Source: Opitutia bacterium (GTDB taxonomy: Bacteria; Verrucomicrobiota; Verrucomicrobiia; Opitutales; Opitutaceae). Taken from it: a stretch of 41,541 nt of DNA. A model generated the notes under the pieces. That model ran no database searches. It saw only the letters and a list, made by a program, of their open reading frames with translations, and had not been told where the DNA came from. A program made the translations under genes and the position numbers. Positions 15,619-23,800 of this stretch are shown piece after piece. Every line of letters begins with the position of its first letter. Position 1 is the first letter of the stretch. Location: NCBI GenBank assembly GCA_947472765.1, contig CANJCM010000038.1, forward strand, positions 1 through 41,541. Direction: 5' to 3'.

Positions 15619-17280
15619 TCAGCTGCGGGCCGCATGCTTGAGCTCGAGCAGGTCTTTCATCACCCGTGAGAGATCGGCGGCCTGGTTGCGGCCGCCAAAC
15701 GCGTCGTGAATCTGACGGTAAAGCCCGTAAAGCTGATCGTAGGTTTTTCGATGGGCCGCCAGCGGACGGTAGCTCTTCGGCTTGACGCGGGTCATCGCCT
15801 TTTGCGCGCGTGGGAAGTCGCGATGCGCGCCAGCGAGCACCGCGGCGGAAATGGCCGAGCCCAGGGCGCAAGCCTGCGACGACCCGGACACCTGGATCGT
15901 GCAGCCGGTGATGTCGGCGTAGATCTGCATCAGCATGGGGTTCTTCTCCGCGATGCCGCCGGCGCAAACGATCCGGTCGACGCGCACGCCATATTCCTTG
16001 ATGCGTTCCAGAATTGCGCGGGCGCCGAACGCCGTCGCTTCAATCAGCGCGCGGTAGATTTCGGCCGGCGTGGTGTAGAGCGTCTGGCCGAGCAGGAGCC
16101 CGGTCAGCTGCGGATCGACGAGAATCGTGCGGTTGCCGTTGTTCCAATCCAGGGCGAGGAGGCCGCTCTGACCGGGCCGCTGCCGTTCCACCTGACGCGT
16201 GAGCTGCGCGTGCAGGGCGCCGTCGCCGCCGCAAACGCCCTCGACCCACCACTTGAAAATATCCCCGACCGCCGACTGGCCGGCCTCGATCCCGTAAAAG
16301 CCGGGCAGGATGGCGCCCTTGACGATCCCGCAGATCCCCGGGATGTCAGGCACGGACTTGCGGGCGGAAATGACCCCGCAATCGCACGTGGAAGTGCCGA
16401 TGACCTTGACCAGCACGCCCTCCGCCACGCCACAGCCGATCGCACCGTAGTGGACGTCCATCTCGCCAATCGCGATGGGGATGCCTTCGGGCAGGCCGAG
16501 CCGCTGCGCCCACTCGGGGCTGAGCCGCCCGGCGGCCACGGTGGCGTCATGGGCCTTTTCGTACAACCGCGGGCGGAGCGCGGCGAGTTTTGGGGACAGC
16601 AGCGCAAGGAACGCCGGGTCGGGGAGGCCACCCCATTCATCGGCGTAAAGGGCTTTGTGGCCAGCCATGCAGACGCCCCGCTTGATGGCCAGCGGGTCCG
16701 TGATGCCGGCGAGGACGGAGGGCACCCAGTCCGCAAGTTCAACCCACGAATGGGCCGCGGCGAAGACCTCGGGCGCGACGTTCAGACAGTGCCAGATCTT
16801 CGACCAGAACCACTCGGACGAATACGTGTTGCCGCATTTGGCGATGAACTGCGGCCGATGTTCCGCCGCGAGTTCCGTGATCCGCGCGGCTTCGCGCACG
16901 CCGGTGTGATCCTTCCACAGCCAGCACTGCGCGTGCAGGTTCTTTTTCCACTTCCGGTGGAGCGCGAGCGGCTGGTTCCGGGCGTCGACCGGCATCGGAC
17001 TTGACCCGGTCGTGTCGACTCCGATCCCGATCACCTGCGCGGCGGAGAAGCCACGCCTTTTACGGGCGGCCGCGAGGGCGGCCGTCACGCTTCGCTCCAG
17101 ACCAAAGAGGTAATCGCCGGGATGCTGCCGGGCCAGGTTATGATCCCGTGGATCAAGGAGCACGCCCTGCGTGCCGGAAGGATAATTGACCACGGCGGAG
17201 CCAAACTCCGCGCCGTCCGACGCGCGCACGACGAGCGCGCGAACTGAATTGGTGCCGTAATCGATGCCGAGCGTGAACAT
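15619..17280 (-). CDS. araB: Ribulokinase
   Basis: A 553-residue FGGY-family carbohydrate kinase. It begins MFTLGIDYGTNSVRALVV (phosphate-binding Asp and Gly of the ASKHA fold), and has GIGVDTTGSSPMPVD, KKNLHAQCWLWKDHTG, SEWFWSKIWH, IGEMDVHYGAIGCGV and GTSTCDCGV, all characteristic of AraB. AraB phosphorylates L-ribulose to L-ribulose 5-phosphate in arabinose use; some members take other ribuloses or ribitol. Length fits (about 560). No araA or araD is adjacent, so it stands alone here. The ATG at 17280 has a C/T-rich leader; the frame extends to 17358 without recognisable protein. Confidence 0.9.
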   Translation of the reverse strand: MFTLGIDYGTNSVRALVVRASDGAEFGSAVVNYPSGTQGVLLDPRDHNLARQHPGDYLFGLERSVTAALAAARKRRGFSAAQVIGIGVDTTGSSPMPVDARNQPLALHRKWKKNLHAQCWLWKDHTGVREAARITELAAEHRPQFIAKCGNTYSSEWFWSKIWHCLNVAPEVFAAAHSWVELADWVPSVLAGITDPLAIKRGVCMAGHKALYADEWGGLPDPAFLALLSPKLAALRPRLYEKAHDATVAAGRLSPEWAQRLGLPEGIPIAIGEMDVHYGAIGCGVAEGVLVKVIGTSTCDCGVISARKSVPDIPGICGIVKGAILPGFYGIEAGQSAVGDIFKWWVEGVCGGDGALHAQLTRQVERQRPGQSGLLALDWNNGNRTILVDPQLTGLLLGQTLYTTPAEIYRALIEATAFGARAILERIKEYGVRVDRIVCAGGIAEKNPMLMQIYADITGCTIQVSGSSQACALGSAISAAVLAGAHRDFPRAQKAMTRVKPKSYRPLAAHRKTYDQLYGLYRQIHDAFGGRNQAADLSRVMKDLLELKHAARS

Positions 17281-17412
17281 ACGAGGGAGGAGCCGGGAGG
17301 GTGGAGGCGCGAGTCGCCGGGAATAAATCTTTTTCAATGATCCCCTTTCATGGGGCAAGGCGATGCAGCACCCGATGTCTGCCGCGGGCTAAAGAATGTC
17401 GTAGCCATATTT

Positions 17413-17479
17413 GGGCGCGCACGAGGCACGCCCCGACACGAAATGACAATCGCTGTAGGGGCGCGCCTCTTGCGCGCCC
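17413..17479. repeat. R4 palindrome pair, inward heads
   Basis: First hairpin arms GGGCGCGC / GCACGCCC with loop ACGAG; second GTAG, stem GGGCGCGC / GCGCGCCC with loop CTCTT. The left head has decayed to CGAC. Confidence 0.85.
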
Positions 17480-17576
17480 GCAATTTCTGATCGGCTACAC
17501 TACAACTAAATCTGCGCTAACTCAGAACTGGCGCCCCGAGAGTAGACAGCGGCGAATCAATGGTGCCCAATCCCCA

Positions 17577-18020
17577 CTAAGCCGAGAAACCGCTCGTGAT
17601 GTAATTCTTGAGATGCTCGGCCTCGGCGCGATGCGACTCGCCGATCCAACGGGTGATGTCCCCGATGGAAATCGTGCCGCAGACAACACCGTCCTCGACG
17701 ACCGGCAGATGCCGGCAGCGCTTCTCGGTGAAAATTCGAGTGGTTTCCTCGACGGTCGCGTCGCGCGAAATCGTGATCACGTTCGAACTCATGACCTCGG
17801 TCACGCAGGTCTCCTTCGGATCCAGCGCGGCCGTGACGACCCGCCGGAGCACATCGCGCTCGGTGAAGATGCCGACGAGACGCCTGCCCTCCATGACGAT
17901 GATGGATCCAACGCGATTGCGGTTCATCTCGTCCACGGCCTCGGCGATCGTGGCGGTGGGCGGAACGGAGTACACGTGGCATCCTTTGCGATCCAGAATC
18001 GCGGAGATCGGAGCATTCAT
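17577..18020 (-). CDS. Two-CBS-domain protein
   Basis: A 147-residue protein made of a tandem CBS pair: first domain about residues 10-65 (VYSVPPTATIAEAVDEMNRNRVGSIIVMEGRRLVGIFTERDVLR), second about 75-130 (VMSSNVITISRDATVEETTRIFTEKRCRHLPVVEDGVVCGTISIGDITRW). Such Bateman modules bind adenine nucleotides and commonly regulate other proteins; stand-alone versions are widespread and mostly of unknown partner. The ATG at 18020 follows a run of C with no Shine-Dalgarno sequence. The open frame reaches 18269 but enters palindromic repeat DNA. Cytosolic. Confidence 0.92.
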   Translation of the reverse strand: MNAPISAILDRKGCHVYSVPPTATIAEAVDEMNRNRVGSIIVMEGRRLVGIFTERDVLRRVVTAALDPKETCVTEVMSSNVITISRDATVEETTRIFTEKRCRHLPVVEDGVVCGTISIGDITRWIGESHRAEAEHLKNYITSGFSA

Positions 18021-18254
18021 GGGGGGTAACCTTTCGGGGTTGGCCGCAGAGGGGACAGCGGCGTGCGGTCGGGGTTCACCCAGTCTGCGCGGGATGCGGA
18101 GCGCTGCAACTTGAAAGGCCGGAGCGGCGGCGTGCATTTTGCGGTTGGCCTCGATCGACGAGGCTTGAGCCGGAAACCAGGAAGCCAGGAATCGAGCCAC
18201 ACCCCGCCCTTCGGGCACCCCTCTTGAGTCGGAACGATGCAGTGAAACGAAATT

Positions 18255-18357
18255 GGCGGGTGTGGGCACCCGCCCTCCAGGGTAGGCGGAGCGTTCAGAC
18301 TTCCGTTCGCTCTCCTCTCCAAGAGCAATCCATGGAGGGACCGTGCCCCCACCGTCC
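18255..18357. repeat. R2 palindromes, inward heads, part of a 140-bp duplicated block
   Basis: An inverted hairpin (stem GGCGGGTG / CACCCGCC, loop TGGG, then CTCC) and a second hairpin after GGAG at 18334 (arms GGACCGTG / CACCGTCC). About 140 bases around them, near 18222-18366, are closely repeated near 28196-28340 in the same orientation. Confidence 0.88.
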
Positions 18358-18396
18358 AGGGCGGCCTAACGTGCGACGGAACGTCCACGGATCGGT

Positions 18397-18479
18397 GTAG
18401 GGCCGGCGCTTGTCGCCGGGCCACATTCGGCAATCGGAGATCGAAATTGCCGAGGCCCGCCGGCGAGCGGCGGCCCTAC
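18397..18479. repeat. R3 palindrome pair, 83 bp
   Basis: GTAG with arms GGCCGGCG and CGCCGGGCC, then an inverted partner ending in CTAC. The ends mirror each other as TGTAGGG and CCCTACA. Confidence 0.9.
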
Positions 18480-18492
18480 ATTTGATGCATCG

Positions 18493-18921
18493 CTACGCGA
18501 TCTCGTCCGGCAACTCGTTGCGGTCATCGCCCGTGCGCGGGAAGTGTTCGGCCAGGAGCGCCCCACACCGATCAATCCCGAGCACCAGCCCAGCCGTGAA
18601 ATCACCACGCTGAAACTCCGCGGTCATCGCGGCCGCGACCTCGGTCCAGAAAGTTGCGCCGCATTTCTCGTGCACGGCGGTGTCGCCGATGACGGCGAAG
18701 CGGCGCGGCGCGGGAGCGAGCAGGATGAGCACACCGTTGCGCGCGGCGGTTTGCGTCATGCCGAGCCGTTCGAATTCCCGTTGCGCGAGCGCCACGGGAT
18801 CGTCGGTTTTCCGCGGCGAGACGACGACCCGGATTTCGCCGCTGGTGCGGCGTTCCGCCGCCTGAATCGCGGCAATCACCCGCGGGTGTTCGATGGGAAG
18901 TTGGGGGGAGAGAAGGTTCAT
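18493..18921 (-). CDS. TPM domain protein
   Basis: A 142-residue soluble protein with a TPM domain (PF04536 type): IEHPRVIAAIQAAERRTSGEIRVVVSPRK, NGVLILLAPAPRRFAVIGDTAVHEKCG and FQRGDFTAGLVLGIDRCGALLAEHFP are the family's landmarks. There is no signal peptide. TPM proteins have been linked to photosystem repair in plants and to membrane stress in bacteria, but this type has no settled function. The ATG at 18921 overlaps the TGA of the upstream TPM gene by one base (TGATG), so it is translationally coupled and forms the third gene of the lemA operon. A weak triloop palindrome (ATCGC / GCGAT) covers its stop codon. Confidence 0.88.
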   Translation of the reverse strand: MNLLSPQLPIEHPRVIAAIQAAERRTSGEIRVVVSPRKTDDPVALAQREFERLGMTQTAARNGVLILLAPAPRRFAVIGDTAVHEKCGATFWTEVAAAMTAEFQRGDFTAGLVLGIDRCGALLAEHFPRTGDDRNELPDEIA

Positions 18922-19712
18922 CACCATTTCCCTCCCGCGCCGCCGCCACCAAAACTCCCGCCGCCGCCGGAAAATGTCCCGCCGCTCCCGCCGCCGCCCC
19001 AGCCTCCTCCTCCGCCGCCGCCCCAAGGGCCGCGGCCCATCCACATCGTACGCCGGCCACGACCGCCATACATGGTACCGCGTCGGGAAGCCGCCCGCAG
19101 AATGAGGATGATGAAGATGAAAACCACGAGCGGCCAGGGCAGGGCGAACCCGGTCCCGCCGCCCTGTCCGGCCGCAGCGGTGCGGCCCGTGCCGCGGTAC
19201 TCGCCACGGGTGGCGGCCATCATTGCCTGCACGCCGGCCACGAGTCCGCCGTCGAAGTCACCGGTCCGAAAGCGCGGCACGATTTCGTTCTCGATGATCC
19301 GCTTGCACAGCGCATCCGGCAGCGCGCCCTCCAGGCCGTAGCCGGTCACAATCCGGACATCGCGGCTCTGTTGAAAGACGAAGAGCACCGCGCCGTTGTT
19401 GCGGGCCTTCTGCCCCACGCGCCAGGACTGCGCGACGCGGACGGCGTAATCGTCGACCGACGACTCCGACTGCATCCGAGGATAGATTGCGACGAGGATT
19501 TGGTTCGACGTGTCGCGCTCGAATTGAGCCAGCTCCTGGTTGAGCCGGGCCGCGGTGGCGGGCCGCACCAGTTGCGCCGCATCGTTGAAATGATTCGGCG
19601 GGGCGGGCGGGATGACCTCCGCCGCGCGCAGACCGACGGCGAGCGCAAGCAGGCCGAACCACCGCCAGCAGCGGAAGACGGCGGCCCCGGCGTTCGCCCC
19701 GGCCGGACTCAC
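18921..19712 (-). CDS. Membrane-anchored TPM domain protein with Gly-rich tail
   Basis: A 263-residue protein: N-terminal signal or membrane segment (WFGLLALAVGLRA), an external TPM domain (FNDAAQLVRPATAARLNQELAQFERDTSNQILVAIYP, NNGAVLFVFQQSRDVRIVTGYGLEGALPDALCKRII), a transmembrane helix (PWPLVVFIFIILILRAA) and a C-terminal glycine/serine/tryptophan-rich tail ending GGGGAGGKW. This architecture is that of the YgcG-like proteins found beside lemA. It starts 4 bases inside the end of lemA (ATGA). The domain probably faces the periplasm. No enzymatic activity is established for the family in bacteria. Confidence 0.92.
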   Translation of the reverse strand: MSPAGANAGAAVFRCWRWFGLLALAVGLRAAEVIPPAPPNHFNDAAQLVRPATAARLNQELAQFERDTSNQILVAIYPRMQSESSVDDYAVRVAQSWRVGQKARNNGAVLFVFQQSRDVRIVTGYGLEGALPDALCKRIIENEIVPRFRTGDFDGGLVAGVQAMMAATRGEYRGTGRTAAAGQGGGTGFALPWPLVVFIFIILILRAASRRGTMYGGRGRRTMWMGRGPWGGGGGGGWGGGGSGGTFSGGGGSFGGGGAGGKW

Positions 19713-20350
19713 GGTTGCTTCGTCGCGGGCGCCTTGGCCCCGAAATCAAATTTCACGTCCGGCGGACGATCCGCCCCGGGCGTCGCGCTGAAGTAGGGCC
19801 GTGGCGAGTGTCCGAACATCCCCGCGAAAATCACCGCGGGGAATTGCTTGATCGCGGTGTTGTAGGCCTGGACCGCCTCGTTGAAGCGACCGCGCTCGAC
19901 GGCGATCCGGTTTTCCGTGCCTTCGAGCTGCACCTGCAAATCGCGAAACGCCGCCGTGGCCTTCAAATCCGGATACCGCTCCGCCACCACCAGCAGCCGC
20001 GAGAGCGCGGACCCGAGCTGCCCCTGCGCGCGCTCGAACGCGGCGAGCTGCTCGGGACTCGTCGGCGCACCGGCCGGCGGCAGCGTCACGCGACCGACAG
20101 AAGAGCGCGCCTCGACGATTTCCGTCAGCGTGGACTTCTCAAAGTTCGCCGCGCCCGAGACCGTGTTCACAAGGTTGGGAATCAGGTCGGCGCGCCGTTG
20201 ATAAACGTTCTGCACCTGGGCCCAGGCGGCATCGGTGCCCTGCTGGAGGCCGACGAGGCGATTGAAGACGCCGGCAGCCCAGAGTCCGAGGACCAGCGCC
20301 ACCGCGAGAAAACCGCCGAGAACGACGAGGAGAATTTTGCCAGCGCTCAT
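19709..20350 (-). CDS. lemA: LemA family protein
   Basis: A 213-residue protein with one N-terminal membrane helix (ILLVVLGGFLAVALVLGLWAA, about 5-25) and a helical LemA domain: FNRLVGLQQGTDAAWAQVQNVYQRRADLIPNLVNTV, then SRLLVVAERYPDLKATAAFRDLQVQLEGTENRIAVERGRFNEAVQAYN, both diagnostic. The domain forms a helical bundle; function is unknown, though the lemA-TPM pairing is found in many phyla. It is the first gene of a three-gene operon with overlaps of 4 and 1 bases. An A-rich 7-base array sits 47 bases before the ATG and may mark its promoter. Confidence 0.95.
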   Translation of the reverse strand: MSAGKILLVVLGGFLAVALVLGLWAAGVFNRLVGLQQGTDAAWAQVQNVYQRRADLIPNLVNTVSGAANFEKSTLTEIVEARSSVGRVTLPPAGAPTSPEQLAAFERAQGQLGSALSRLLVVAERYPDLKATAAFRDLQVQLEGTENRIAVERGRFNEAVQAYNTAIKQFPAVIFAGMFGHSPRPYFSATPGADRPPDVKFDFGAKAPATKQP

Positions 20351-20397
20351 GCGGCCCAAGCAACACGCAGAGGCGGACAGGCGCAAATCTTACTGGC

Positions 20398-20437
20398 GAT
20401 TCTGGATTTTGGATTCTGGATTCTCGATTTTCGATTG
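20398..20437 (-). repeat. A-rich 7-base array upstream of lemA
   Basis: On the minus strand the heptamers read as variants of AAAATCG, AGAATCC and AAAATCC. The array ends 47 bases before the lemA ATG, in the orientation shared by the other start-proximal arrays. Confidence 0.65.
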
Positions 20438-20562
20438 AGCAAACATCGATCCTCAGAGGACCACGAAGCTCTCGGAGCGCGTCCACTGCTCACGCCGCCC
20501 CGCAGATCGATCAATTTGACGCATTATCGAGCGATCGGCAGAGCGACCTTCCGGCCGAACGC

Positions 20563-20588
20563 GGCCCGGCGACGAGCGCCGGCCCTAC
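20563..20588 (-). repeat. R3 palindrome, single
   Basis: Inverted hairpin (arms GGCCCGGCG and CGCCGGCC around ACGAG) ending in CTAC. The gap 20351-20842 holds this, the 7-base array, an R1 element and an R2 pair, and no gene. Confidence 0.85.
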
Positions 20589-20619
20589 AGGCCAGCATCG
20601 GAGGTGTTGTCATCCAATA

Positions 20620-20723
20620 CCTGGATTCCGAAGTTAAACGGATTGGCGTGGCCCTGTCCGTGAGGACAGGGACTTCGTGATCGCTTCGCCTAAAGCCGTC
20701 CCGCTGCTCACGCAGCGGGCTAC
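20620..20723. repeat. R1 element with one terminal repeat and a 76-bp palindrome pair
   Basis: The terminal repeat is CCTGGATTCCGAAGTT (20620-20635). The pair at 20648-20723 is nearly identical to the one at 10700-10775, including its length. The right end is replaced by an R2 pair. Confidence 0.92.
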
Positions 20724-20735
20724 AATGCCGGCAAT

Positions 20736-20821
20736 GGAGGGACGGTGCCCTCACCGTCCAGGTGATCCTGCCGTCGATCGCTTCGCAGATTCGCTTTGGC
20801 GGGTGAGGGCACCCGCCCTCC
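20736..20821. repeat. R2 palindrome pair, 86 bp
   Basis: GGAG, stem GGACGGTG / CACCGTCC, loop CCCT; then stem GGCGGGTG / CACCCGCC, loop AGGG, CTCC. The loops are exact reverse complements although the stems differ. Confidence 0.92.
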
Positions 20822-20842
20822 ATCGGGCCCGGCCTTCGCGGC

Positions 20843-23800
20843 TCAGCGCTGGAACAGCCGATCGAGCGCGTTGAGATTCTTCAAGGGCGCGCCCTTGTCG
20901 CGTTTCGCGGCGGTGACGATCGGCTTCGGCGCGGCGGCCGGCTCTTCGCGGACCAGCGTCGGTGCACCCAGCGCCGCGAGGGCGCGGTCGAGCTTCACCG
21001 CGGACACCGGTTCCGCCGTGCCAAGTTCCTGCGCGAACAGACTCACGCGCAGCTCCTCGATGAGCCACCGAAAGGCGTCGACCGACTCCGCGCGTCCCGC
21101 CCGCCGCAAACGGACCAGCGCGGCGTGATACGGCGCCAGTTGGGCCGCGCGCTCGGCGTCCTTCGCGGGATTCTGCCGCCAGCGATCGATGCGCAGCTTA
21201 AACGCCTTCAGATAGCGCGGAAAATGGGCGAGCTGCGGATGCGGCGTGAGGCGAAGAAAGTCCGGCGGGATCAGCGTCGCCAGTTCGTCGGCCAGCCAAG
21301 GCGGCGGCTTCGGCGTCACGAGCAACGCCTGCCGGCTGACGAGAATCTCGCGCAGCAACGTGACGAAGCGCGGCACGAGTCCGAGCAGGTCAGCGCGGGC
21401 CCCGGCCAGCGCCCGCTGGAACTCTTCCTGCGTGCAGGACCCGCCGCCCGGCTCCACCTCGATCGACGTGCGACCGAGGATCCGCGCCGGATCGCAAATC
21501 CAGCGGCGAATCGAACTGAACGCCTGCGCCTGCAACTCATCCGGCGGCGAAAGCAGCGCGATCAACGGTCCGAGTTGCCGCACGGCGCGAAGGTCGCGTT
21601 CCAGCCAGCCCAGCTCATGACTCAGTTCCCGCTCCAGCAGCGCGATGAGGCCGAGATGCGTCGCCGCCCTCGCCTCCCCCGCGGTGGCAAAGAGCCGCAA
21701 CGCCACCGCCTGCATCGGCCGCTCCGTCGCGAGGGGGGCCTTGCGCCCCGGCGGTGCCGCCTCGACCTGTAGTCCCGGATACGCGAACACCGGCACGCCG
21801 GCCTGCTCCGTCACCACGATCCGCTCCGGCACCACGCCAAACGTCCACGCGGTCTGCGGAGTCGTCTCCCACTTGGCGCGGGCCTGACGCCAGGCCGCCG
21901 GCTCCACCCGCGCGACCGCGGCGCTGGCCGCGTGGTGATGCTGCCGGAGTCCCGCGGCAATCTCCCCGAGATCGCGGCTCGCGCCGAGTTCGCGCCCTTT
22001 GTCGTCCACCACCCGGACGCGAACCCGCAAATGATCCGGCAGGGGCTTGTCCGCCCAGGCCGCGGGGTCGATGCGGATGCCAAAGCGCTCCTCGAGCCGC
22101 GTCACGAGCGCGTCGGTCAGGGCCGGCCACCTGCCGCCGGCTGCGGGCTTCACGCGACGCGGCAACTCCGCGGCAAGTTCGCGGGCGGCATCGGCCAGCG
22201 GAATCGCGGCGGCGAGTTGCACGCGCACGGTCTTCGGCAGGCCGCGCAGGTAATGTTCGACCTTGGCCTCGAGGTGGCCGGGCACCGCCCAGTCGAGATC
22301 GGCCGGGGCGAGCGTCTCGGCCTCGTGCACGCTGACGTCGAGGGTCACGCCGTCGTCCGACTGTCCCGGGCGGTACGCGTAGTTCAACGGCAGGGCGCGA
22401 TTGTCGAGCGGCAGCGCGGCGGGATACGCCTCGGCATCATGGGCGAGCGCGTTGGGATCGCGGAGGTTCTCCGGCTCCATCATCAGGAAACGCGGTTCCG
22501 CGCCGCGGCGTTCGCGCACCAGATCCACCAGTTCCGCGACGGAAGAAATGCCCGCGGCCTCGGGTGGCACCGCACGTGGCTCTGCACGTGGCTCTGCACG
22601 TGGCTCTGCACGTGGCTCTGCACGTGGCACGGGTCTCCCGACCCGTGACTCAGGATCCTCACGGGTCGGGAGACCCGTGCCACTTGGAACCTGCAACCGC
22701 GCGGCGTAGAAGTGGTACGCCGCCTCGTCGAGGTTGAGGTAACCGGGATCGCGGGTCCGGGTCAGGAGGTCCTCGATCGTCTGCCGGACGCGACGGTTGT
22801 GGGTGATGAAATCGAGCGGGTACGTGACGGTGTCGTTCACGAGTCCCTCGCGAATGAAAATCTCGGTGGCGTGGACCGGATCGATTTTCCCGAAGCCGAC
22901 CGAACGGCTGTCGAGTTCGAGGCCGTAGAGCCGCGTCCGCTGCTTCACGAGCACGCGGCCCTGCTCCTCGTTCCAGAAGGGTTCGCTGTGCGCGACGCGA
23001 ACCACATGGGCGCCGAGTTCGAGAGCCCACGCAGGATCGAGCTTCGCACAGGTCCGGGCGTAGAGCCGCGACGTCTCCATGATCTCCGAGGCCATGATCC
23101 AGCGCGGGATTTTGGGGCGGCTCTCCTTGCCCGCCGGCGGCTTCACGGCGCCGGAGGACTTGCGACCCTCCTCGCGGCGAAAGAGCACGGAGCCGGGGAA
23201 GAGCACAACCTTGCGATCGTGGGTGGCCTTGAACGCCCCGCTGTCCTCGTCGTAGTGCGCGATGTTGCCGAGCAGACCGGCAAGAATGCTGCGGTGAATG
23301 GCGCGGTAGGCCGGCGTTCCGAAACCGAGCGGATCCTTCGGCGGCGCCTCCGACCGGTGCTTTGACTGGCCCGGCGGCGGCTTCGGCTCCGAGCGGGGCG
23401 CGGACCGCACGCCGTCGAACGCCGAGGTCATGCGGAAGTCGTCGCGCTCCTTCAGCACATCGAGGAGCTGCGTGTGGATGTCGCGCCACTCCCGCATTCG
23501 CGCGTAGCTGAGAAAATGTTCCCGGCAGAAACGCCGCAGCCGCGCCTGCGAGAGGCCCTCGAACTCGTCGTGATAGGTTTCCCAGATTTTCCAGAGCGTG
23601 AGGAAATCCGAGTCCGGGTGGACAAAACGCCGGTGCGCCGCGTCCGCCTGCTGCTGGCGGTCCATGGGACGCTCGCGGGGATCCTGAATCGAGAGTCCCG
23701 CGGCGATCACGATCACCTCGCGCAACGCCCTCTCGGCCCGGGCCTGCAGGATCATCCGCCCAACCGTGGGATCGACCGGCAGGCGCGCGAGTTCGCGACC

